From assembly GCA_964392365.1 (NCBI GenBank), contig CAYMPH010000018.1, positions 1 through 64,000 of the forward strand: DNA of 64,000 bases, given 5' to 3'. Of this stretch, positions 43,180 to 52,930 are shown one piece after another (position 1 is the stretch's first letter; each line of letters opens with the position of its first letter). The DNA comes from CAYMPH01 sp964392365 (lineage in GTDB: Bacteria > Spirochaetota > UBA4802 > UBA5550). Below the pieces are notes generated by a model. It was not told the DNA's origin. It did no database searches and worked only from the letters and a program-made list of their open reading frames with translations. A program made the position numbers and the translations under genes.

Positions 43180-44361
43180 ATGGATGCTTTGTTTTCAGAC
43201 AGAATTTCAGATGTACCTAAATCATTTATCCGCGAAATTCTTAAAGTAACACTTGAAAAAGATGTCATCTCATTTGCAGGTGGTCTTCCCAACCGGGAAC
43301 TTTTCCCGCTTGAGGATCTGCGTAAAGCGACTGATAATGTATATACAAAATCCGGAAGAGATGCCCTGCAGTACAGCAACACTGAAGGCTTTCCGGATCT
43401 TCGAAAATATATTTCCGGTAAATATAAAAAACGCGGTCTTGATATTTCTATGGAAAATATTATTATTACTGCAGGCTCCCAGCAGGGACTTGATCTGCTC
43501 GGAAAGGTTTTCATCAATGAAGGTGATGATATTATCATTGAAGAGCCAGGGTATCTCGGAGCAATACAGGCTTTTTCAGTTTACAGGGCTTCATTTAATA
43601 CTGTAAAAATTCAAAGTGACGGCCCGGATACTGATGAGCTGGAAAAAATATTTTCTGCCAGACAGCCCAAGCTGATGTATACAGTTCCGAATTTTCAGAA
43701 CCCTTCCGGCTTAAGCTATTCTGCATCAAAAAGGAAAAAAGTTTCTGATATATTAAAAGGAAAAAAAATATTTCTTGTGGAAGATGATCCCTATGGTGAA
43801 CTCCGTTTCTCTGGTGAGGAATCTCCAAGTTTTAAATCATTTATACCTGACCGGACAATTCTGCTCGGATCATTTTCAAAAACAGTTGTGCCGGGTTTCC
43901 GTCTCGGATGGATGGCTGTACCATCATCAATACTTGATAAAATTATTGTAGCAAAACAGGCATCGGATCTTCATACGAACAATTTCTGCCAAAGAGTTGT
44001 TTATGAATATATAACCGGATTTGATATAGAAAGCCACATTAAAAAAATAGTTTCTGTATACGGTAAACAGCGCGATGCAATGATACGGAGCATCGATGAA
44101 TTTTTTCCTGCAGGAGTAAAGCATACAGTGCCGGATGGCGGAATGTTTTTATGGGCAGAGCTTCCTGATAATATATCTTCAATGAAACTTTTTGATATTG
44201 CAATCGGGAGGAAGGTTGCATTTGTTCCGGGAGATCCGTTTTATGTTAATAAGTCAGGTCCAATAAGCACCTTGAGACTTAATTTTACATGTTCAGATGA
44301 AGAACAGATAAAAGAAGGCATAAAGCGTCTTGGCGAATCTATATCGGAATTATTATTTTAA
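43180..44361 (+). CDS. PLP-dependent class I/II aminotransferase (LysN/2-aminoadipate or MocR-like fold)
   Basis: 393 residues. PLP lysine K234 in LLGSFSKTVVPGFRLGWM, the NPSG motif at 173-176, D203 and Y205 in EDDPYGELRF, R241, and an early SFAGGLPNRELFPLEDL typical of the 2-aminoadipate/aromatic aminotransferase group I-gamma. Substrate is uncertain: aromatic, branched-chain or 2-aminoadipate. There is no N-terminal GntR domain, so it is an enzyme rather than a MocR regulator. Monocistronic by context. Confidence 0.9.
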   Translation: MDALFSDRISDVPKSFIREILKVTLEKDVISFAGGLPNRELFPLEDLRKATDNVYTKSGRDALQYSNTEGFPDLRKYISGKYKKRGLDISMENIIITAGSQQGLDLLGKVFINEGDDIIIEEPGYLGAIQAFSVYRASFNTVKIQSDGPDTDELEKIFSARQPKLMYTVPNFQNPSGLSYSASKRKKVSDILKGKKIFLVEDDPYGELRFSGEESPSFKSFIPDRTILLGSFSKTVVPGFRLGWMAVPSSILDKIIVAKQASDLHTNNFCQRVVYEYITGFDIESHIKKIVSVYGKQRDAMIRSIDEFFPAGVKHTVPDGGMFLWAELPDNISSMKLFDIAIGRKVAFVPGDPFYVNKSGPISTLRLNFTCSDEEQIKEGIKRLGESISELLF

Positions 44362-44632
44362 AAGATTTTAATCATAAATAATGTTAATGTGCCTGATGAC
44401 ATACTATTATAGGTAAATAAAACTTTACAAGAGTGCATAAATGGCTATTGAATAATTTTTTATCCTGCTTTGGTTCAACAATAATTTGAATTGGCATCCC
44501 TTCATCGACTCCTGAAAGAAAATATAATTTAATCTTTTGATTAATACTTGACTTTAAATAATACAATGAACATAAATCAGCTCATTCTTTGAATGCTAAG
44601 CAGAACATTTATCAGGCTATCGGAGGTTGAGA

Positions 44633-45004
44633 ATGCAATTTCTAATTATTGACGATTCAATGGTTATACGTTCTATTCATAAAAACGTATTGAAAGACAA
44701 CAATATCAATGATGCTGATATTTTTGAAGCTGAAAACGGCAATACAGCAATTGAAATTGCACAGAAAGAGGATATAGGCCTCTTCCTTGTTGACTGGAAT
44801 ATGCCCGGACTGAACGGTCTTGAATTTGTTAAAAGAGTAAGATCCTGGCCAAAGTACGCTGAAACTCCGATTATAATGGTCACATCAGAGGCTGCCAAGT
44901 ACAATGTCATGGAAGCCATTGATGCTGGAGCCACCAATTACATTGTCAAGCCGATTCACGGTGATGTGCTGTGGAGTAAAATTTCCAGATATGTTGTATC
45001 TTAA
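44633..45004 (+). CDS. CheY-type single-domain response regulator
   Basis: 123 residues, receiver domain only. D7/D8 acidic pair, phosphoacceptor D54 in LFLVDWNMPGLNG, T84-S85, K106 in YIVKPI. ATG 44633 was chosen over an in-frame TTG at 44627 because GGAGG at 44622-44626 sits six bases before the ATG and would overlap the TTG. Opens the hybrid signalling cluster; the next gene, 15 bp on, is a CheX phosphatase that probably dephosphorylates it. Confidence 0.94.
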   Translation: MQFLIIDDSMVIRSIHKNVLKDNNINDADIFEAENGNTAIEIAQKEDIGLFLVDWNMPGLNGLEFVKRVRSWPKYAETPIIMVTSEAAKYNVMEAIDAGATNYIVKPIHGDVLWSKISRYVVS

Positions 45005-45019
45005 CCTGAGGAGAATACT

Positions 45020-45478
45020 ATGAAAGCTGAATATATAAACCCTTTTCTTGAAGCATCAATAAATCTTTTCAGAGAGCATTTAAAATTTGATATAAAAAAT
45101 AATACTCCTTTTATCAACCAGGATTCCCAGAATCTGAACGAGGTATCAGCCATAATAGGCCTTGCCGGTGATATAGCCGGGGCCGTAGTTCTCAGCTTTA
45201 CACGCGAAACCGCGATCGCAATGGCTTCCCGTTTCAGCGGCCAGACATATCATGCTCTGACCAAGGAGGTAATTGATGCTGTGGGAGAACTTGTGAACAT
45301 CATTGCAGGCAATGCAAAAAAAGATCTGCTCGGATTCCGTATCGAAATATCCCTTCCTGGAGTTATTACAGGAAATACATATAAAATCAACTGGCCGCAT
45401 GGAGTACCGGTTATTACAATTCCATTTGAGTCGGATGCCGGAATTTTTTCAGTTAACGTTTCATTCAAGCAGCGATGA
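45020..45478 (+). CDS. cheX: CheX-type CheY-P phosphatase
   Basis: 152 residues. CheC/CheX/FliY fold with the single catalytic E-x2-N motif E90-L-V-N93 in DAVGELVNIIAGNAKKDL, the pattern for CheX. It speeds loss of phosphate from CheY, a mechanism typical of spirochaetes and Thermotoga-type chemotaxis. ATGA overlap with the following kinase gene couples their translation. AGGAGA start site. Confidence 0.92.
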   Translation: MKAEYINPFLEASINLFREHLKFDIKNNTPFINQDSQNLNEVSAIIGLAGDIAGAVVLSFTRETAIAMASRFSGQTYHALTKEVIDAVGELVNIIAGNAKKDLLGFRIEISLPGVITGNTYKINWPHGVPVITIPFESDAGIFSVNVSFKQR

Positions 45479-47520
45479 GCATCCGCAGTCAGCTTCCCAG
45501 ACTCAAGTTCATTCATGTTGCAAAGGGATTTCCGGGCGACCTTGAAAAAGATTATTATGAAGATTTTTTCCGCACATCGCTGCTGATCGTCCGCGTTGCA
45601 CTTATCCTCGGCATTGCTCTTTATTCTCTTTTCGGAATTCTTGATATCTGGGTTGTTCCGCTGAATAAAAAAGCAGTATGGATTATCAGGTATGCAGTAG
45701 TATGTCCGATGCTGGGTGCAGCATTTGTACTGACCTATTTCGATATTTTTAAAAAGTATATGCAGATTACTCTGTCTGCTGTCGGTTTTTCAGCAGGATT
45801 CGGCATTGTTCTCATGATCGGATTTTCTGCAGAATCTGAGCTCGGCTTTAAATTTTATTATGCCGGTCTGATGCTTGTTCTCATGTGGATATACGCTCTA
45901 GTCCGGCTCAGGTTTATATATGCCACTCTTGTAAGCTGGGTAATCACTGTTTCGTATGAAATCGTGGCACTCGGAATCAACAAACTCCTCAGCACTCCTG
46001 ATAATGTTACTGTTTTTATCAACAATAACTTTTTTTTCATATCAGCCAACATAATAGGAATGTTTGCAAGCTTTACTATTGAATGGTATATGAGGAAAAA
46101 TTATCTTCTGAGAATGGAAATTGAGAGATCATATAATCTTAATAGAAAATATCTTGAAAACATCAGGGAAGGTCTTCTGCTTATTGATGACAGCTATACT
46201 ATTCTTAATCAGTATTCTTCGTATCTTCCGGTAATGTTCAGCAGAGATGAAATTGAGGGAATTAATTTTATTGATCTTGTAATGCCAGACCGTGAAAATA
46301 TGAAACAGGAAAGAGCTGATCTTGAGAGATTTTTAAAATTTCTTTTCCACAATAAATCTGCTGATATAGACATGATCATGGATCTTAATCCGTTTGTAAA
46401 CAGGAAGATCTATGTCAGCAATGGATCAGCTGTAAAAGAACTGATCATCAATGCCGATTTTATCCGGATTCAGGACCGGGACAGTGTAGAATTCGTCATG
46501 GCCATATTTCAGGACATGACAGATATAATGAAATTTGAAAAGCAGCTTGATGATCAGAAATCAAAGCACCTGCAGGAAGTAGAGACAGTCACTGCAATAC
46601 TCCGTTCCGGGCCGAAGCTGTTCAGCGATTTTCTCAAAGAATCAGAAGAGATTCTTGATGATATCAGAACAAAAAGCAGCGACCTCAGCAGCATTGAAAC
46701 GCTCAACCATGTTTTCAGGGAGGCGCATTCTCTAAAGGGATCTGCAAAACATCTTGAGCTTAATCATATTTCCACTACAGCGCATGCAATTGAAGATATA
46801 ATGGCTGAAATAAGAGACAGCTCCGGATCCGGTGCTGCAGGGAAAAAATCTGAAATAAACCGGCTTATATCCGAGCTCTTCAAAGACTTTGATGAACTGG
46901 GTAAACTCATTGAAAAACTCTCTATGTTCTCGCATCTTGGAAAAGGCAGTTCTGCTGAAAGCCATGAAAATCCGCTTAATGATTTTATCGAATCGCTATA
47001 TACAATGGTTGATAATCTTGCAAAAGAACTTGATAAAGATGTTAAACTGGTTATTGACAACAAACTTACTGATATTCCATTTCTTGCAAAATTAAAAAAT
47101 CCTCTCATTCATCTTATCCGGAATTCTCTGGATCACGGGATTGAAGATAAATTTGAAAGACTTACATCCGGAAAAGACCAGACAGGAACAGTTTCTATAA
47201 TTCTCAATGAAGATGCAGGGAAATATTATTTTGAAATATCTGATGACGGAGCTGGAATTGATTTTGATGCTGTATGGAAGAAGGCAGAATCATTAGGCCT
47301 GGTGCCTGATGGAGAAAAACCTGAAAGATCAGCCCTGGTAAAGCTTTTATTCACTCCGAGTTTCAGTTCAAAAAATAAAGTTACTGAAATTTCCGGAAGG
47401 GGATACGGTCTTGATATTGTCAAGGTTGCTGTTGAAAGCCTTGGCGGGCAGATATCTGTTAAAACAGCCAGGGGTAAGGGTTCGAGGCTGATCATTTCAA
47501 TACCGAAAAATAACAGCTGA
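45475..47520 (+). CDS. Membrane CheA-like kinase: 6-7TM input, PAS, Hpt, HATPase, no CheW domain
   Basis: 681 residues. Membrane domain about 34-205 (six or seven helices), with FYYAGLMLVLMWIYALVRLR and INNNFFFISANIIGM. A PAS-like domain follows (about 222-355). Then an Hpt phosphotransfer domain with H418 in HSLKGSAKHLEL and a HATPase with H546-x3-N550, DDGAGI (590-595) and GRGYGLDIV (641-649). It ends right after the ATPase, so the CheW-like regulatory domain (P5) of CheA is missing, and no dimerisation-P3 segment is obvious. Such a kinase cannot join a chemoreceptor array through P5 and instead senses directly through its own membrane domain. Likely donor of phosphate to CheY at 44633. Confidence 0.87.
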   Translation: MSIRSQLPRLKFIHVAKGFPGDLEKDYYEDFFRTSLLIVRVALILGIALYSLFGILDIWVVPLNKKAVWIIRYAVVCPMLGAAFVLTYFDIFKKYMQITLSAVGFSAGFGIVLMIGFSAESELGFKFYYAGLMLVLMWIYALVRLRFIYATLVSWVITVSYEIVALGINKLLSTPDNVTVFINNNFFFISANIIGMFASFTIEWYMRKNYLLRMEIERSYNLNRKYLENIREGLLLIDDSYTILNQYSSYLPVMFSRDEIEGINFIDLVMPDRENMKQERADLERFLKFLFHNKSADIDMIMDLNPFVNRKIYVSNGSAVKELIINADFIRIQDRDSVEFVMAIFQDMTDIMKFEKQLDDQKSKHLQEVETVTAILRSGPKLFSDFLKESEEILDDIRTKSSDLSSIETLNHVFREAHSLKGSAKHLELNHISTTAHAIEDIMAEIRDSSGSGAAGKKSEINRLISELFKDFDELGKLIEKLSMFSHLGKGSSAESHENPLNDFIESLYTMVDNLAKELDKDVKLVIDNKLTDIPFLAKLKNPLIHLIRNSLDHGIEDKFERLTSGKDQTGTVSIILNEDAGKYYFEISDDGAGIDFDAVWKKAESLGLVPDGEKPERSALVKLLFTPSFSSKNKVTEISGRGYGLDIVKVAVESLGGQISVKTARGKGSRLIISIPKNNS

Positions 47521-47545
47521 TAATACTATAAGAGGCAGCGCCTGC

Positions 47546-48988
47546 ATGGCTATAAATGAAGAAAAAATAATCAGTCAGATAATGAAAAATTCTATCAGGT
47601 TCTCAGGTGAACTTGAAGCGCTTTTTCATGAGGACTATTTTATTAAATCTATCGGATCTGTGAGAAAGGCTCTCCTGCTTGCATTTGTTCTCTATGCATC
47701 TTTCGGCCTTCTCGATCTGATGATTACTCCGCTCAGCAGCAGCCATACATGGATTATACGTTATGCAATTGTGTGCCCTGTAATCATTGCTGCATATATC
47801 GTGACATACTTCTCAATATATGCCAGAATATCCCAATACGTAATCAGCGCTGTTGCTCTAACTGCAGGTTTTGGTATTCTTGGAATGATATTTTTCTCAG
47901 TCGAGAAAGAAGGAAAATTATACTACTACGCCGGCCTGATCCTTGTTATAATGTGGAGCTATACGCTTGTCCGTATGAGGTTCAGGTATTCCACGATTAC
48001 AAGCTGGACCATTGTTGCAGGTTACGAAGTGATGACAGTTTTTCTGCAGAATCTTGTTTCATCGCCGGATCTATTTCCGAGCTTTATCAATAATAATTTC
48101 TTTTTTATATCATCAAATATTATTGGAATGATGGCCGGATATTATATTGAGCTTTTCAGCAGAAAGGATTTTCTTCAGCGGCTTCTGATTGCTGAAAAAC
48201 AGATAAAACTCACAGATGAAAGAAATGAACTGAGCTCAAGAATGAACATGATGAACAAAGAGCTGAATATGACAAGGATAATACAGGAACAGCTTATTCC
48301 GCTTGAACATCCGGGGGATTATATTTTTTCTATGTATAAACCGATGGAGGCAGTGGGTGGAGATTTTTTTGATTTTATAAAATTCAGGGAATCTAACATA
48401 ATAGGAATTTTTCTGAGCGATGTTTCAGGCCATGGAGTGCCTTCTGCTCTCATTACATCTATGGTGAAGGTGACCCTGCTTGAATCCAACAGACATAAGG
48501 ATGATCCTGCAAAAATTCTTGCGCATCTCAATGATCTTTTAGTGGGAATAAGCGGAGGGCATTTTATAACAGCATTCTACGGTGTTTACAATATGGATGA
48601 AAAAACTCTGGTTTATTCAAATGCAGGTCATTATCCGCCAATGCTCATTAGCGGAGGTGAGATTTCAAATCTTGACAAAGCATCAACACTCCCCCTGGCG
48701 GTTTTATCCAATGCTGAATTAACAAGCGGTAAGCAGATGTATGAAAATGCCAGGGTAAAACTTCCGGATCACGGAAAACTTTTTTTATTTACTGACGGTC
48801 TTGTTGAAGCGAAAAATATTACTAATGCCGGAGATGACTTCTCCGGCATTCTTGACGGTATTTTACTTAAAAATATAAATCTGCCGGCAAAAGAGTTTAT
48901 CAATGAGCTTTATAAAGAGCTAATTCTGTATAGAGGCTCTGAAAATTTTAATGATGATATCTGCATGATTGCACTTGATCTGAGCTGA
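47546..48988 (+). CDS. Membrane-anchored SpoIIE/PP2C phosphatase (same input domain as the upstream kinase)
   Basis: 480 residues. Membrane domain at about 25-210 with YYYAGLILVIMWSYTLVRMR and INNNFFFISSNIIGM, clearly the same domain as in the kinase encoded just upstream. A coiled-coil linker follows (about 210-250), then the PP2C SpoIIE domain: MEAVGGDFFDF, SDVSGHGVPSALIT, YSNAGHYPPML, FTDGLVEAK and DDICMIALDL at the C-terminus. Dephosphorylates serine-phosphorylated STAS proteins. 25 bp after the kinase gene. Confidence 0.9.
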   Translation: MAINEEKIISQIMKNSIRFSGELEALFHEDYFIKSIGSVRKALLLAFVLYASFGLLDLMITPLSSSHTWIIRYAIVCPVIIAAYIVTYFSIYARISQYVISAVALTAGFGILGMIFFSVEKEGKLYYYAGLILVIMWSYTLVRMRFRYSTITSWTIVAGYEVMTVFLQNLVSSPDLFPSFINNNFFFISSNIIGMMAGYYIELFSRKDFLQRLLIAEKQIKLTDERNELSSRMNMMNKELNMTRIIQEQLIPLEHPGDYIFSMYKPMEAVGGDFFDFIKFRESNIIGIFLSDVSGHGVPSALITSMVKVTLLESNRHKDDPAKILAHLNDLLVGISGGHFITAFYGVYNMDEKTLVYSNAGHYPPMLISGGEISNLDKASTLPLAVLSNAELTSGKQMYENARVKLPDHGKLFLFTDGLVEAKNITNAGDDFSGILDGILLKNINLPAKEFINELYKELILYRGSENFNDDICMIALDLS

Positions 48989-49124
48989 GAGCTTAACTGC
49001 GAAAGAGAATAAATTCCAATTTTTAACCAATTTCCCTGCACTATAATGAAATATGATTGAAATTTAATCCCCATGTATTTATATTATACAAGTTGCGCCA
49101 GATATTTTTTTGATGGAGTCATTC

Positions 49125-49610
49125 ATGTCTGTAAAACTGCAGAAGCATATTTCCTCACATTGGGATGAAATTGAACAAGCCAGGGAAGACACACGGATAT
49201 TTATGAAATCAGCCGGATATTCAGAAAATATAACTGATGCAATTATCATGGTAATCAGTGAACTTCTTGAAAATGCCGTCAAGTATGGCGTATTCACCGC
49301 ATTAAATGAAGGCATAGATTATTCTATTGAAGTACACAAGGAAGCCATTATTGTTGAAGTAATCAACCCCTATGATACAGTTGCTTTGAATAATTTCAAG
49401 AAAATGGACAGAATAATACAATGGATCCGCGGTTATCAGAATCCATTCCAGGCCTACATTGAAAAACTGAAAGAAATTTCCGGAAGATCACTTGAAGACA
49501 GAGAGAGCGGACTGGGACTGGTGCGTATAGCATATCAGGGCCGGTCAATTGTTGATTTTTATCTTAGAAACGACAACAGGATATCTGTATCTGCTGTTTA
49601 TCAGATATGA
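49125..49610 (+). CDS. RsbW/SpoIIAB-like ATPase (anti-sigma kinase fold)
   Basis: 161 residues from ATG 49125, where GGAG at 49115-49118 gives correct spacing; in-frame TTG 49110 and ATG 49113 lack a site. HATPase_c elements: E46-x3-N50 in ISELLENAVKYG, a degenerate G1 region (VINPYDTVAL) and the glycine loop ESGLGLVRIAY (127-137). The small stand-alone ATPase next to STAS and SpoIIE genes suggests the serine kinase of a partner switch. The degenerate G1 raises the question whether it hydrolyses ATP well. It resembles ATPase proteins found with SpoIIE in cyanobacteria and proteobacteria. Confidence 0.82.
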   Translation: MSVKLQKHISSHWDEIEQAREDTRIFMKSAGYSENITDAIIMVISELLENAVKYGVFTALNEGIDYSIEVHKEAIIVEVINPYDTVALNNFKKMDRIIQWIRGYQNPFQAYIEKLKEISGRSLEDRESGLGLVRIAYQGRSIVDFYLRNDNRISVSAVYQI

Positions 49611-49631
49611 ACTTAGTTAAAGGATTACAAT

Positions 49632-49991
49632 ATGAAAACCCATTCCAGTGATCTGCTGAAAATAGAAATTGATGAAACCAAAGACAGCATCGTGATAAAA
49701 TGGCTTGGAAAAAGTACTGCACGTGACCCGGGTGATTTTATTATTCCAATACTCACTGATGAACTTAAAAAAGCCGGCGGTGATATTCACGTCATCCTTG
49801 ATTTCTGTGATCTTGAATATATGAATTCATCTACAATGACTCCAATATCAAAGATACTTGAGAGTGCCAGATCAGGGAAATCCCGTGTTTCAATACATTA
49901 CAGCAAATCAGTAAACTGGCAGGAACTGAATTTTTCTGCTTTGAAAATATTTGAAACTAAAGACAAACGCATTGAGATAGCCGGTAAATAA
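49632..49991 (+). CDS. STAS-like (anti-anti-sigma type) protein
   Basis: 119 residues with a STAS-like core: VIKWLGKSTARDPGDFIIPI, the strand DIHVILDFCDLEYMNSSTMTPISKIL, and a short C-terminal strand. The MNSST motif sits where the phosphorylatable serine lies in SpoIIAA-like proteins. Likely substrate of the ATPase encoded 21 bp upstream and of the SpoIIE phosphatases around it. It lies 2 bp before the methyltransferase gene. Confidence 0.75.
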   Translation: MKTHSSDLLKIEIDETKDSIVIKWLGKSTARDPGDFIIPILTDELKKAGGDIHVILDFCDLEYMNSSTMTPISKILESARSGKSRVSIHYSKSVNWQELNFSALKIFETKDKRIEIAGK

Positions 49992-49993
49992 GA

Positions 49994-51382
49994 ATGACAG
50001 TAAAAGAAATATATGATGGCGTTTTACTCACTGAAAACGGAAATATTCAGGTTAAAATAAAATATATATCCAGAGTAACTGTTTCTGTGGATTTCCCTGA
50101 TGACAAAAAAGTTCAGCACGGGGATGAATTCAATGGGTTCATACTTTCAATCGGTGTTGATTTCCATGAGTTCGGAAGATGCAGGTATATCGTATCAGAG
50201 GAAGAAGGAAAATCCGGAGGCAGGCTTGTATTCCTGAATGATATTTATGATTTCAACTGCCTTTTTTTTGAAAAAAAAATTGTTACACTCGACAGCTTCC
50301 ATAATAATCTGGCACTTGTTTTTTCACAGAGGGATAACCTCAATGAAACATTTGTCAAATATGTTGCTGACCTTACCTTTGATCTGAAAGTTTACCGTCA
50401 TTTTTTTAACGATATTGATGCAAAATATTTCAATGAAGATGAAAATACAAGGTCTATTCTTTTTAAAGTGGTTCTTGAAAAGGAAGGACGTAAATTTCTT
50501 GATTTTCTCGATGATAAGCTCAAAGAGCTGGAACGCGTAATTGCAGATTTCACCAGAGAGGATCACAGGCTCCATGGATTTTATCTCAGGAAACAGCTGT
50601 GGGATGTTATTGAGTGTTCAGAATTCATGCTGCACTGCAATCTCAGACCGAGAGGATATGCCGGAGATTCAGAGCTGATGCGGATGATATATGAAAATGA
50701 TTACAGGGGAGATTCAACTTTCTCTAAAATTTTATACAAGTATTCTCTGGATCATCCCGGAGCTGTAGCTGTCAGAAACAGAAAAATAATGATACCTGAA
50801 TATCTCAAATCTGTGGTAGATAATGGTAAATTTAAAGGCGGTATCTGCAAATTCATGTCTGTGGCTTGCGGGCCGGCATATGAGCTTTCTGATATATTTA
50901 TTAACTCTGATGATACGGAAAAATATCATTGTACTCTTCTTGATCAGGATCCTGAAGCTCTTAAAGAAGCTGAAGATAATATCATCAGAATTCAAAAAAA
51001 ACTCGGAAGTCCGATACAGGTCAGGTATCTTGAAGATTCCGTGCGGACTATGCTTAGAACTCCGGACCTGTCAGATCAATGGGGGCGTTTCCATTTTATA
51101 TATTCCATGGGGCTTTTTGACTACCTGGCTCCTACAGTTGCCAAGGCTGTAATTGAAAAAATATATGATCTTCTCGAACCGGGCGGGCAGCTTCTAATTG
51201 GAAATTATCATCTACTTAATAAAAGCAAGTGGTTTATGGAATACTGGCATGACTGGGTGCTTTATTACCGCTCAGAGGAGGAATTCAAAGAAATTCTGAA
51301 AGATACCAATGCAGTTGATATTGATATACGTTTAGACGATTCGGGCAGTCAGATGTTTTTAAGTGCGAAAAAACCGGAATGA
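49994..51382 (+). CDS. PhcB-like SAM-dependent methyltransferase with N-terminal PilZ-like domain
   Basis: 462 residues. Residues 1-100 are a beta-rich, PilZ-like region (IQVKIKYISRVTVSVDFPDD); no canonical RxxxR c-di-GMP motif is seen. Residues about 110-215 are helical. A class I methyltransferase runs from about 217: GYAGDSELM (221-229), SAM motif I in FMSVACGPAYELSDI (288-302), the acidic motif LLDQDPEAL and motif LLEPGGQLLIGNYH. The RPRGYAGDSELM signature is that of PhcB-type enzymes that methylate 3-hydroxy fatty acids, and their relatives. Its place 2 bp after the STAS gene suggests a signal-producing or regulatory methylation under partner-switch control; this is inference. Confidence 0.75.
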   Translation: MTVKEIYDGVLLTENGNIQVKIKYISRVTVSVDFPDDKKVQHGDEFNGFILSIGVDFHEFGRCRYIVSEEEGKSGGRLVFLNDIYDFNCLFFEKKIVTLDSFHNNLALVFSQRDNLNETFVKYVADLTFDLKVYRHFFNDIDAKYFNEDENTRSILFKVVLEKEGRKFLDFLDDKLKELERVIADFTREDHRLHGFYLRKQLWDVIECSEFMLHCNLRPRGYAGDSELMRMIYENDYRGDSTFSKILYKYSLDHPGAVAVRNRKIMIPEYLKSVVDNGKFKGGICKFMSVACGPAYELSDIFINSDDTEKYHCTLLDQDPEALKEAEDNIIRIQKKLGSPIQVRYLEDSVRTMLRTPDLSDQWGRFHFIYSMGLFDYLAPTVAKAVIEKIYDLLEPGGQLLIGNYHLLNKSKWFMEYWHDWVLYYRSEEEFKEILKDTNAVDIDIRLDDSGSQMFLSAKKPE

Positions 51383-51419
51383 ATAACCTGGCAGGACATA
51401 TAAAACGGCAGGCGGAATA

Positions 51420-52772
51420 ATGGCTGAAAGCAGTAATATCGATCCGGAAAAAAATTTTTATGACAGCAATGATTTTAATGAATACCTTATAGCGATTATT
51501 CATGACTGGTCAAAAACTCTGACTACTCTTGCATATACGCTTGTTCCTCTTTTTTTTATTCTTGATTATTTCACCATGCCGCGGGATCTCCTTCCGCGTT
51601 TCGCGTTCTACCGTGTTATTGCAACCATAATTGCTCTGATTCAGTTTGTTGTTGTTAAAAATACTAAGCCCAGCAAGTTTTCATACGTTCACGGATATCT
51701 TGTTTCATTAATACTCGGCGGTGTAATTGCACTTATGACAGTTGATCTCGGCGGATTCAGTTCGGGTTATTATGCTGGACTCAATCTTGTTATAATAGGA
51801 GTGAATATTCTTCTTCCATGGGAGACATACCATTCCGCCATCAACGGACTCATGACCATTCTTATGTATGTTGTTCTAAATGTGGTTTTTGGCGGAAATT
51901 TTAATGCAAATGATTTAACCAGCAATCTTTTTTTTATGAACGCGACTGTTATAATCGCTGTAAGCATTAATCTTGTACGCAGCAAGCTTATTAAAAGAGA
52001 GTTTGCTCTGCGCTCTGAAGTCCAGAATGCAAGGGATGCCCTGTGGGGAGAAATGGAAGTAGCGAAAAAAATTCAAACATCGCTGCTTCCGAAAAATAAA
52101 CAAATCGGCAGTTATGAAATGGCTGCGATTATGGAACCTGCAGCAGAAATTGGAGGCGATTACTACGATGCCGTTAAAACAAATGCAGGTGAAAACTGGG
52201 TAATGATAGGAGATGTTTCTGGACATGGAGTTGAGTCAGGGCTTATTATGATGATGACACAAACAAGTATATTCTCAATTATCAATGACAGTTCGGGTCA
52301 ACGTCCAAAGAATGTAATTAGTAATGTCAATTCTGTAATACGGAAAAATATTTCCAGGCTTGGCTCGAACATGTATATGACACTGTTCGTAATCAGGCTT
52401 GAGAATGATTCTGTGATGCTTGCAGGAAAGCATCAGGATATAATAATATACAGGGCAAAGACCGGAACAGTTGATGTAATACAGGTTCAGGGTACATGGA
52501 TCGGTCTTGCGGATGATATTGCACCTTATCTGAATGATATGAAAATTGAGATTTCTGAAAACGATATAATGCTTCTTTTTACTGACGGGGTTACCGAGGC
52601 CATGAATGAAAAAGGTGAAATGTTCAATCAGGACCGTCTCATCGCTCTATTTAAAATTTATTCATCTTTATCTCCTGAGGCTATTGTCAGGAATATTGCT
52701 GACGATATCGGAAAATTTCAGGAAAAACAGAATGATGACATAACCCTTATAGCTTTGAAAAAAAACAGGTAA
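51420..52772 (+). CDS. Membrane-anchored SpoIIE/PP2C phosphatase with divergent input domain
   Basis: 450 residues. Membrane domain of about six helices at 25-205, with SSGYYAGLNLVIIGVNILLP and NLFFMNATVIIAVSINL, a distant version of the input domain shared by the kinase at 45475 and phosphatases at 47546 and 55848. SpoIIE domain about 225-448: AAEIGGDYYDAV, GDVSGHGVESGLIMMM, MLLFTDGVTEAMN, NDDITLIALKK. The usual N/S-AGH motif is replaced by LAGKHQDIIIYR, which is conservative. 37 bp after the methyltransferase gene. Confidence 0.88.
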   Translation: MAESSNIDPEKNFYDSNDFNEYLIAIIHDWSKTLTTLAYTLVPLFFILDYFTMPRDLLPRFAFYRVIATIIALIQFVVVKNTKPSKFSYVHGYLVSLILGGVIALMTVDLGGFSSGYYAGLNLVIIGVNILLPWETYHSAINGLMTILMYVVLNVVFGGNFNANDLTSNLFFMNATVIIAVSINLVRSKLIKREFALRSEVQNARDALWGEMEVAKKIQTSLLPKNKQIGSYEMAAIMEPAAEIGGDYYDAVKTNAGENWVMIGDVSGHGVESGLIMMMTQTSIFSIINDSSGQRPKNVISNVNSVIRKNISRLGSNMYMTLFVIRLENDSVMLAGKHQDIIIYRAKTGTVDVIQVQGTWIGLADDIAPYLNDMKIEISENDIMLLFTDGVTEAMNEKGEMFNQDRLIALFKIYSSLSPEAIVRNIADDIGKFQEKQNDDITLIALKKNR

Positions 52773-52930
52773 ACTATAAAAAAATAACTTAATGAGCTTG
52801 CAGTATTTGAAAAATAAAGAGTATATAATTGTCAGTAAAATCAGTAAGATTCTTGACATATTAACTCGGAATGTGTAAGATAAATATAATTTTTTATAAG
52901 TAAATTTAACCGTATATTACAGGAGTTCCA

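Noticed and set aside
49125..49991. SiaB/SiaC pair of the SiaABCD biofilm system
   Set aside because: The ATPase-STAS order next to SpoIIE is similar, but the STAS-like protein does not show the DUF1987 pattern (no YFNTSSSK-like word), and no GGDEF gene is present.
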